Assembly (NCBI RefSeq): GCF_963678635.1
Contig: NC_087068.1
Span: 806,001-870,000, forward strand
Source of the DNA: Symsagittifera roscoffensis
Taxonomy: Eukaryota > Xenacoelomorpha > Acoela > Convolutidae
DNA length: 64,000 nt
Direction of reading: 5' to 3'
A program made the translations under genes and the position numbers. The notes under the pieces are model-generated. The model saw only the letters and a list, made by a program, of their open reading frames with translations, ran no database searches and was not told the origin of the DNA. Shown here one piece after another: positions 54,831 through 64,000 of this stretch (the first letter of the stretch is position 1; the number at the start of each line of letters is the position of its first letter).

Positions 54831-57298
54831 ATGTGTGTTATCCCTTTTAAACTTTTGAAGAAAATATTACAGCAAGACGGGATTTGGAAGATTTATTTGG
54901 ATTACACAGCGGCTTTGTTAAAAGCGAGAAATTGTCAACAACGTATTTTATTTTTGAAAAAGTGTCTGAGCAATGACTTAATTCCCCGCTTCCTCAAGTT
55001 TCGTATTCCTGAAAATGGTTGCTTTGAGGCAACAATGTTCCATAACTTTCAAAGAAGACTACTACGACGAGAGGTGTCGGAAGCACACCGGACAATGATC
55101 ATGAGATCGGACCAGTTACCCAAAGCCCGACAAATTCTGAAAGCAAAATGCACAGATTATTTACTTCTCTCTGTTGCTTGGCATTCGCGTATGGACACCA
55201 GAGCGGAACGCCTTACTATTCATGCTAGACACAAAAAAAACTTGTGGGACCGAACAGGAAAAACCCTTGAGATCTGTGGGAATTACTGTCAAAATTATTG
55301 GTGATTTGAAGCCACCGAAGTATGTTATTGATCTGCTTTCATTGGGTCCCAAGCATCCTGTTCTGGACCAATTCAATAAGATGCATTTTTTGCTAGATAT
55401 CGACAAAGTACTGGCTCAAATGAAAAATGATGACTCAAATATTGATGCTATGAACGAAGTAAACGCGTTGACTGTTGGTTATCTCAAGCAGATGAAGAGA
55501 CAGAAGCCAGACCGCGCAGTAAAATTGGTTACCTCTTATCTCAAAAAGAACAACTTGAAGGCTGTCCCTTTCGATAAGGGTGCTGGCTACTCTTTGATGT
55601 CTGCCGGAGATTATAACGAACGACTCTTAGAAGTTCTGAATGGAGAACAGTTCAAGCCTTTAGATGATTCTAGAAAGAAGGATGTTTTAATTGCGATTGA
55701 GTCGACGTTCAATAGAAACCTCATGTCACTAGTTCGTGCAGGGAAGATCTCATCCGTTTATAGAGTAAATGCAGATCTACGGGTGCTCAGCCGGCGAGAC
55801 TGTATGACCTGGCGAAAGTACATAAACAGAATACCCCTCTCCGTCCAGTTCTGTCTCTCCCGGGTAGCTGTTATGAGAATCTTACCAACCAGTTGAGTAA
55901 ATGGTTTGATAAAATTGAAGAAGCCAAAATAGAGACGTCTACTATCAATATCAAACGTGACTTGATGGAGGTGAGTTTAGAGGAAGACGAAGTTATTGTT
56001 TCTCTCGACGTCAAGAGCCTATATACCATCGTCCCTGTCCTAGAGTCGGTCGATTTAGCAGCAGATATTCTCTATAAATCGGAGGAACTTCCTCCTGTTG
56101 ATAAAGAAACTTTTAAAGATCTCATGAGAATGGCGGTTACAAACGTTTATTTTATGTGTGATGGCAGATGGTATATCCAAACTGATGGGGTAGCGATGGG
56201 TTCTTCTTTAGCAGTCATTCTTGCCAATATCTGGATGAAAAGCTTCGAAGAGAGAATCAGCAGACATCCAGCTGACAACTTCAACAGCAATGGTTCACAA
56301 GACAGCTACCCCTGGGGCAAGTGCATTTTAGAGATCCTAGATGAAGGTTTTTCTATTTGCTGTGGTGACTGTCACTGATGGTTTCATCTTAAATGCATCA
56401 ATCTAACCATCCGACAGCTCAAAGGTATGGATGATAATTATTGGAATTGTGGTTGCGGTGCAGTATCGTCTAGACCTAAAGCAAAAATTTTTGGTAGGTA
56501 CGTAGATGACATCCTGCGTTCGGTCAAGATTGCTGAGATTGATCGCCTGTTATCATATGTGAATAGGCTACATCCAAACCTGGAGTTCACAATAGAATTA
56601 CAGCTCAATGGGACGCTTCCTTTTCTCGATATGCTTATTAGGCAGTCCGGCCGTACTATCAGCACAGAATGGTACAGCAAACCTACAGACACTGGACTCA
56701 CCCTTGGGTTTCACGCCTGTGCGCCAACAAAATACAAGAGAAACATTGTTCAGGGCACCGTGCACAGAATTGATCACTCCACTTCCACTTGGGAGGACTT
56801 TGATAAAGGTTTGAGGAAAGCGAAAAATGATTGGGAAGCAAATCAGTTTTCTCCGGTTTTTTATGAAACCATAGTGACAGATTCTCTTCTTAAAATCAAG
56901 AAAAACCAGGACACGACCACACAAGCAACAACTAATTCAAAAAAGCCTGAAAGTATCGAGAAACCATTTATCCGGCTCCTTATCGAGGAAAAGTGTCTGA
57001 TATTTTCGCGAAAAGGCTGCAAAACTGTTGTATTTCTACAATATTCACGATCGGCAAACTCAGAACCTGTCTTCCCACTTTGAAAACAGATTTCTCTAGG
57101 TCGAGAAGGGTGGTTTATGAGATATCTTGTCCAGGATGCAACTCCTGCTATGTTAGGCAGGTAGTCCGACACCTGGTCAACCGAAAAATTGAACACCTTA
57201 GGGACTCTGCCCCGGTGGGTAGTCATCTAAAGGAATGCGGAGCAGAAAAGGCTGCAGTTGAGGCGAGAATTTTGGACAGATGCTTAGACACGAATTAA
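54831..57298 (+). pseudogene. Penelope-like element copy 2
   Basis: About 95 percent identical to copy 1 by eye. Frames: 54831-55304, 55174-55896 (after a 7-base deletion near 55248), 55893-56378 (after a one-base loss near 55757) and 56427-57083 (after a TGA at 56376-56378). The endonuclease (CPGCNSCYVRQVVRHLVNRK) is in the frame of 56993-57298. It retains parts lost in copy 1, such as YLKQMKRQKPDRAVKLV and SLMSAGDYNERLLEVL. The YVDD box (FGRYVDDIL) is intact, but the PHD finger is damaged and the end of the endonuclease is cut off at 57298-57335. It is inactive, for reasons different from copy 1 except for the shared shift before the endonuclease. Confidence 0.85.
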
Positions 57299-57335
57299 CT
57301 TCTGACCTTAGAAGCGCTTTATATTTCGAGGAGTT

Positions 57336-57536
57336 TACATGACTAACTCGGGTCTTAAACTGATGCTATTTTTATATTCTTTTTAATGTTAGTTTTTATA
57401 CATTTTTTGTAATTTCTACACATCCATTTCCATTCCAGTTTTACAGGTGCTTTGTTTTTTAGATTGGCTGATGATGACTTTGATGTCAAAAACGTTTCTG
57501 GAATTTATTTTACATTGATCTGCCGTTTTTACCACT
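57336..57536 (+). repeat. Penelope-like terminal repeat, copy 3 (5'-shortened)
   Basis: Begins inside the repeat at acatgactaactc and runs to ctgccgtttttaccact, where similarity with the other copies ends. It marks the 3' edge of the element pair. Confidence 0.8.
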
Positions 57537-57677
57537 AGTCCTAAATAGACCAGAAAATCAACTGGCATGGTCGAGACGGTGAAAAACGAGTAGAATTACG
57601 GTAACTGACGCCTGCCAGTCGTTAATAGGTACTTTTTCTACGCTACGTCGCTGTGTAGTATTTGGGCGAATGTTACA

Positions 57678-58190
57678 TTGTAACCCTGGTACGGCTGCCG
57701 CTGAAGCGGAAGAGCGAAAAAATGACAAGTAGTAAGATCTTGTAGATCTTTTTCAACCGCTAGCTTTTGAGATTCAGGGCGCGGCCGGCCCCAGCAGAGA
57801 ATTTTTTTTGAGCAAGCTGTGTAAGAACGTAAGCATATGCACTGAGGAACCCAGAGCAGGCAGCTTTTTAAAATAGAGAATCTCCCTGGCAATACAGATT
57901 TCGAACGCCGCTTGCGTACTCGGAACAATAAATGACGAAATAACTTTCTACGAAATTTTTTATTTGTAACACTTGTATTTTATATTTTCTCGTGTCGAGT
58001 TGCGTGTTCTTATTGAAGAAACGTAATCTGTATCGATTTTAATTGAAAAGGATTTAAACACGTGTCATCTACTTTTTCATTATCACTTCCATATCTAGAA
58101 AATTCCAAGGATTTTGACTGGAATACGTGATGAAGGGACTCCTGACTGTAACCTCGGTTACTATGATACTTTTGACCTTCTGATTACTTT
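57678..58190 (+). repeat. Dispersed repeat copy B (LINE RT tail plus 3' flank)
   Basis: Counterpart of 7005-7527, from gtaaccctggtacggctgcc to gaccttctgattac. The RT-tail text ([10 protein letters not shown], then LAIQI-like) carries more stops than copy A. It lies 140 bases after the Penelope-like pair. Confidence 0.75.
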
Positions 58191-58440
58191 TAAAGAAAGA
58201 AAAAACAAAAAAAACCTTTGTGTAAAACACAAAAGCCTAAACTCTCTCTCTCTCTCTCAAAGGTTTTGGGGGGCTACAATTTTTTTGATAATAGGCTGGG
58301 GGGGGGGGGCTATAATGGGAAAGACAGATCCATAAGTTGAACTTGGTCAAACATACGACGTATACATTGTTGTTTTGGATAAATATTCAATCGATTCGGG
58401 ATAATTTTAGCTGCAATGAAATTGAAATTTTAAGAAAAAA
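58191..58440. other. Low-complexity stretch
   Basis: Contains a (CT) run near 58241-58259 and a G run near 58299-58308. No gene. Confidence 0.5.
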
Positions 58441-58634
58441 ATGTCTAGTCAAATGAATTCTTCTCACAGTTACGACGAAACAGAATATGAAATCGAGACA
58501 GCCAAGCGGCATTGCACTGGCGCGAAGTCCGTTGATGGCTGTAATTTGAATCCTCGAGTTACTCATCTTCTTAAGAGAGCGAATCGTTTACATCATAAGC
58601 TAAAGAAACTTCAAATGTGCCAGCTGTCGAGACA
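58441..58634 (+). CDS. Possible first coding exon of an unknown gene
   Basis: Starts with ATG after an A-rich run and reads MSSQMNSSHSYDETEYEIE, then a charged, helix-like segment with LLKRANRLHHKLKKLQMC. The text CGAGACAG|GTTTGT at 58627-58640 looks like an exon end with a 5' splice site. I find no matching downstream exon. Codon use is less AT-rich than around it. It may be a real exon or chance. Confidence 0.25.
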
Positions 58635-58640
58635 GGTTTG

Positions 58641-59150
58641 TTTAACTTAGTTCTTGTGTTTCAAATTGTTATAGCGACAAACCCAAATTGACAGAAGGCC
58701 GGAGAAGTGAACTCCCATTGGTCCCAGTTTTTCATAGCTCCCAAAAGCAGTTGCATAAGTCCCAAAGTTTCTGATTGGTTGAAATTTGTGCCAACGAATT
58801 TATGGTTTGATTGTTTACTGTTTAAGCAGCATAAACTCAAGCTCAGAATAGTGACTACCGCAGCCGCGTCAACGTGTTCAAGAAGAAGAAAGAACACTTC
58901 AATTACTGTACAAAAGTCTAAGCATCTATACAGTAAAGTGTAATAGAGATTAGTTCAAAAATGTAGATAAATGCTTAAAAAGTATATAGTAAAATTAAAT
59001 ATACAAATGATTAAAATTTTTCTCTGGAAAAGTTAGTGAAAAAAGGCATGAAAGCTACTCAGAAACAATAACTATATATGGACTTAGATAAGCTTCGCGC
59101 TGCTCAGGAAAGCTATCCTTTGTATACGGGGTTGCAGATCACTGCGTAGG
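58641..59150. other. Non-coding stretch
   Basis: Open frames on both strands (near 58661-58943) overlap each other; neither shows a recognisable domain. Confidence 0.3.
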
Positions 59151-59154
59151 ACGC

Positions 59155-59330
59155 AAATCATAGACAATTCAATTAGTGCTGTTGTAGAGGAGGGACGGTT
59201 GAAGTAAATACTCTTAATGACAATGCATTAAATGCTGACTTGACTTAATTCCTGCAATTTTGTTTATTGATGTATTTATATAATGCTGGTATGGGCCCTA
59301 TCCAGCTTGTGCACGACCGTACCTAAACGG
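59155..59330 (+). repeat. 3' UTR-like repeat of the non-LTR element, second copy
   Basis: Shares tagacaattc, gatgtatttatata and ccctatcca-cttgtg in order with 6623-6760. Confidence 0.5.
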
Positions 59331-59499
59331 AAGGGCCCCTTTTATAATTTACTCTTTTTTTATCGATTGAAATGCGATGAAATTACTGCTGGAATAAAAC
59401 ATCAGATTAAGACAACATAAATAAAATAGAAATGTAGAGAAATTAAAATCAATTCAATCTTAAAAACATCGATAAAATAAACTAGTGCGATATACAAGC

Positions 59500-62400
59500 A
59501 TTTGAATAAAAACGGAACTCACGCTGTATTTGTGCGTGTACATTCTGGATTAGATTGAATTTCACTAGTGTAAAACTCTTTCATTTTATTTGTTAACGTT
59601 GAAGTAATGTTGTCGAAATTTCTTAATTTCACTGGCAAAGAGTTCCATTTTTTTGAAGCGAATTGATGAAATGATTTTTGTGGAGAAGCAGTTGAACAGT
59701 GATTAACAAATATTATTTGTTTAGTGCGATTATTAATGCTGTAATTGGTTGTCGGTAATTTCATTGCATTCGTGAAAGCTTTTCTCTTATAGGTAAGATA
59801 TTGATATAGATAAGTAACACATTTCAATTCAAATCAGTTTTCAATTCTTATAAAAGATTTGTAGAGACATCATTGAAGTCGCATTGTGGCAGTAAAATTG
59901 CTGCATAATCTAAATGGGATAAAACTATACAGTGAAGTAAGACAATCGAAGATATTTTAGGCAGTTGTGTTCAATTGTATCTATGGTCTTGATTCCTTGA
60001 GTCATTTTTCGAAAAAAATTCTTTACTTGAGTTTGAAATGAAAGATAAGAATCTAGAATCGAACCTAACTATTTGCATTCAGATTTTTTCTCTGCGTAAT
60101 GATCATTGATAACAAGACGGTCTGATTCCACATTCTGCTTATCTGTTTTTTTTTGACAAAAAGTTATAAACTCCAGTTTCGATGCAATTAAATTTAACCG
60201 ATTCTGAGCAAAAAGGAATCAAGCTTGTTTAAATATTTTTGTTTTTGACTCAGAGCATCATTTGAAGATATAGATGACGCATACACCAAGCAATCGTCTG
60301 CATACTGTAAGCTCGTTTAAATATTTTTGTAATTGACTCAGAGCATCATTTGAAGATATAGATGCCGCATACACCATGCAATCGTCTGCATATTGTAACA
60401 AAGTACATCCATCGCAGATACGATTTTCACTATCATTGATATATAAATTCAACAACAGCGGACTCAGTGCTGTTCCCTGCGGCACACCTTCAATCCAGTC
60501 CGTAAAAATTCCATTCACATTGACTCTTTGAATGTTTTCATTCAAAAAACTTTCAATTTTTGTATATAAGTTTTTGTTGAAACGCCAAGAAAGCGTAACT
60601 TACTAACTAGAATATTATGAGAAATAGTGTCAAAAGCTTTTGAAAGATCCAATAAAGCCGCATGAATAGTTTTTTGGAATCGTTTTCTTTTCGAATACTT
60701 TCAGTTACATGTAGAAGCGCATCTTATCTGGAATTTTTTTTTGCGGGAACCAATCTGAAAAGGAGTCATAACTTGATGTTTTTCCAAGTGTTCTGTACAT
60801 ACTGTACCAAAGTACATCCATCGCAGATACGATTTTGAGTATCTTTGATAAATAAATTCAACAACAATGGACCCAGTACACCTCTTTTGACTTCAATCCA
60901 GTCCGAAAAAATTCCACTCTTTTTGACTCATTGATGCGTTTATTCAAAAAATTTTCAATTAATGTATTAGTTTTTCTTGAGAAGCCAAGATAGCGTAACT
61001 TTCTAACTAGAATATACTGAGAAATGGTCTCAAAAGTTTTTGAAAGATCCAATAAAGCCGCATGAACAATTTTTTCGAATATTTTTTTTCTCGAATACTT
61101 TCAGTTAACGTATAGAAGCGCATCTTGTGGAAATTTTTTTGCAGAAACTAAATTGAAAAGGAGTCATAATTGTTGTTTTCCAAGTGTTCTGTTATTTGGG
61201 CATGGAAAATTTTCTCAAAATTGTTTCAAAATGCACAGGTCATTGAAATTGGTCGATAATTTTGAGGATCCGTTGAGTCATCTTTTTTGAATATTGGAGT
61301 TATAACTGCTTTTTTATAGTTCAGTGTGAAAACCATTCTCGTCTATGAAGGCATTGATAACAAACTCAAAGCTCGGCGCAATTATTGATTGACCATCAAT
61401 TATTGCCAAAGCAGGTACAGTAAAGGGTCCTAGAGGTTTTTGGATGTTCAGTTCTCGCTATGTATCATAACATTGCTTCACTGTCATGTGCTGAAAATTA
61501 AATATAGGTAATTCAGAAGTTCTTGGGTTTAATAACTGAGGTTTAGCAGAGCCTAAATATTCCTCCAAATTTGAAAAAAAAAACGTAGTTGAAGTGATTG
61601 ACTATTTTAAAGTCTTTAATTTCATTGAATGAATTACGCAGAGTAGTAATTTTGGAATTGATGGAACCGGAACCTCGTTTGACTGATAAATTTGCATTTT
61701 TGCTGGAATGTGTTGAGAAAAGAATAGCAAAGTGCGATTGTTTTTCTTGGTTTTTTAAAGCACTTTGGCTATTTGGTCACTACAAAGACGATGATTTTTC
61801 TATTATGCATTTAAATTTTCATTTCGGCAAGCTAGAAGTGATTTTTGTTTCATTTTAGTTCTGAATCGAACCAATCCGTTTTCAGCACATTTTTTTGCTT
61901 CAAAATTACGAACAAAATTTAACATCATCGAAAACATAATTGAAACCAAGGAAGAGCGGATAGAGTTTGGCAAAACTCCAAATTTCGTTAATTATTTTAA
62001 GTGAATTTGAAAGTTATTTTCAGCATGTTCTTTTCACAATTAATTTATGTCAAAATAAGTGACGCATTATGATCTGTTTTATAGGGCGTACCAAAGCGAA
62101 ATTCATTTCCTTTTATTTCAAAATCACCAATCAGATAATCAATGTGGGTTTTTGCCGAAGCACTGGCTCGTGTTTCATTAATTGGACCAAACTTCTTCAA
62201 TCCATGCGGAATGATGATGGATTCCATATTTTCTCTCTCGAATCACCGATTAAGAATATTTGGTTAGAGACAGAAAGTGCGTTATCAATGCTCAAAGTAA
62301 GTTGTTCAAGAAACTCAGTTACGTTCGCTCTGTTTGGGATATAACATGAATTTATAAACTTTTTTCCTTACTGGCACCATTAAAATTATAAATGCATTCA

Positions 62401-63130
62401 AACCACAGTGACCCATATTTTTCGCTTTTGAGTAAGTTTAAACCGTCTCTCAGTTTTGGGGCCAATTTAACGGTTATATATAATAAAATGCCACTACCTT
62501 CTTTTCATCACCGGTTGTCTGTCATATCTAAAGAAGTTCAAGATTCCATAAGTTGATATCATCTTCTTACCCAAAACTGTTTTTCCCCTATGTCGTGAAG
62601 AATTTTTTAAACCGGCGTGAGCTTTTGAATGATACTTCGAAAGTTTAAATGGACACATTTCTTTTCCATGGGAACTGAATTAGTTTCTGCGTTCTCAATT
62701 TGTGTCAGTAGTATGGCAGCAATGAAAATACGAGTAGCTGTTATTGATATCCGCTCAACCTTTTTCAGTTTTGCGGCAGAACTTGTGGTTTGATAAATAA
62801 ATCATTTTCTCTAAGTTACTCACTGATTCGTTTGCGTCAAAATCGTCTGAAAGGCAATCATTAATTCCAGTTAGTTTAGTTATGTGTTTAAATGCCTGGG
62901 TTTTCTGGTTCTTACACGTTCCACCAGTGCAGAAATTTTGTGGCCCCCAAATCCTTGCCAGAACATTGTCAGATATTTGCTCGCCGTTTGTCCTATTAAC
63001 TATTGTGTCGCCCAGTTTTATATCATATTCGCCTTCTCTTGGTAAAAATAAATTTTTACTTGGTTCTTGGTTCCCGGTCTTGGTTATTAAAATCTTTGTT
63101 CCGATTGTTATTATCTTGGTTGATTTCATT
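59500..63130 (-). pseudogene. Reverse-strand non-LTR retrotransposon (endonuclease and RT remnants)
   Basis: Read from 63130 down. 62227-62045 (THIDYLIGDFEIKGNEF, then YKTDHNASLIL) resembles the end of an AP-type endonuclease, with its (S/T)xIDY and xDH segments. RT pieces follow: 61052-60858 (MDLSKTFETISQYILVRKL, LGFSRKT) and, after a duplication, the better copy near 60650-60590 (DLSKAFDTISHNIL). Then 60545-60258 (GVPQGTALSPLLLNLYIND and LLQYADDCMVYA, the YADD box intact). 59827-59519 (FHQFASKKWNSLPVKLRNFD) is the usual C-terminal end of Jockey/CR1-like LINEs. 63129-62755 is open but not recognised. Many shifts and stops; inactive. Between 62044 and 61200 I see only decayed text. Confidence 0.7.
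60402..61195 (-). repeat. Tandem duplication of about 390 bp inside the LINE RT
   Basis: aaagtacatccatcgcagat and the text after it occur at 60402-60795 and again at 60797-61195, covering the DLSKAF to YADD part. A smaller tandem duplication (about 65 bp, agcatcatttgaagatatag) lies at 60245-60370. The two 390-bp copies differ at many sites, so the event is old. Confidence 0.75.
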
Positions 63131-64000
63131 AAAGTTATGTTTTCTAGATGTTGCTTCTATTCTATTTTTAAAACCGGAATCTGGAATTTTCGAATTGCTC
63201 ATTTTTTTTTAAATTATCTAGATCCAAATTTTTTACCTTCCTCCCTTTTTGATGCAGTCAAGTTTTCGATAATTTTCTTTTAACAAATGGTGTCTTCAAT
63301 GGCATCTTTTGTCGTGCTTAGTTTCATCTGAAAAATTTAGAGTTCAAACATGGCGATTAAAAGAGCATTAAAAGAACCGACGATTCGCTAGAAAAAAAAT
63401 GGTTGTGTATTGGGATCTATGGGACTGATTTTTCATTTTGGGGCCTTGAATACGCAACGCCGGAGAAGCTCAATCTAGACCGAAGTTTTTTTCAAGCCTC
63501 ACATTATGTTCATGAGAATATAATAATTTTAAAATGTTAATTCAAACGTTTTCGCACATTTTGCGCATCATCAGGAATAAAAATTTTTTACAATTTTTAC
63601 ATTAGGAATCAAATTTAAACAACTGTAATTACATAATAAATTGTGTAATCATTAATAAAAATTTTTGTACATTCCTGAGTAAAAAAGTAGTAGTGATTGT
63701 TTTTAGTTAAGTTTATGTAGTCCTGCTCGTTTTTCATTAAAATCATGACCAGGTGTTATGACAGTTTTAGCTATCATAGAATAATTGCCACGAGCATAGG
63801 TTTTGCTCAGAAAATTTTTCTTCAAAGAATTTTCACATCGTTTTGGTTAGTCCTATCTTTTCTCTAACGTTCAACCGATTCATGATTGGACAGGTTTTGA
63901 ACGCACATTCGTTTTGCGCTTTCTCGCTTCGCATTTTGATGATCTGGAGTATAGTTCTCATTTAATGTTTTCCGCATCTGATAGGATTTCACTTACTTGA
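63131..64000. other. Non-coding end of the window
   Basis: AT-rich. The piece near 63543-63600 (caaacgttttcgcac, catcaggaataaaaattttt) resembles 6222-6265. No gene seen. Confidence 0.35.

Overview
This window looks like an AT-rich stretch of an invertebrate animal genome assembly. The evidence is one spliced protein-coding gene with GT-AG introns, a dense mix of decayed retroelements from several classes (Ty3/gypsy, BEL/Pao, Ty1/copia, Penelope-like, non-LTR), satellite and minisatellite arrays, and a 200-base run of N at 51076-51275. There is no sign of bacterial gene organisation. I cannot name the species.

Layout. 1-4480: a more GC-rich block of broken, coding-like frames that I do not recognise. 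4481-7570: non-coding sequence, then two non-LTR retrotransposon tails. 7599-30545 (+): the only complete host gene I can reconstruct, an eight-exon homologue of V-ATPase accessory subunit Ac45 (ATP6AP1); its phases join without error into 379 residues. Its first intron (13.2 kb) holds dispersed repeats, a gypsy gag-protease fragment, tandem units carrying fold-back elements, a reverse-strand BEL/Pao remnant, and a single-exon CCCH zinc-finger ORF resembling ZC3H3. A later intron holds a gypsy integrase fragment with an LTR-like end, and the last intron holds a 2.3 kb minisatellite.

30546-40200: non-coding sequence, then a satellite of about 168-bp monomers arranged in three-monomer units, split by a reverse-strand Ty1/copia element and again by a short LINE tail. 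40201-50120: a fragment of reverse transcriptase, then seven tandem units of 1.19-1.47 kb that carry a decayed piece of the same kind of RT. 51281-57536: two head-to-tail copies of a Penelope-like element (RT plus GIY-YIG endonuclease), opened by a large palindrome of inverted terminal repeat. 57537-64000: repeat tails, a short exon-like ORF, and a reverse-strand non-LTR retrotransposon.

The most unusual item is in the Penelope-like pair: a PHD-type zinc finger lies inside the reverse transcriptase palm, between the AMGSS motif and the YLDD catalytic motif. All retroelements here are visibly broken, so the window reads as a retroelement graveyard threaded through one housekeeping gene.
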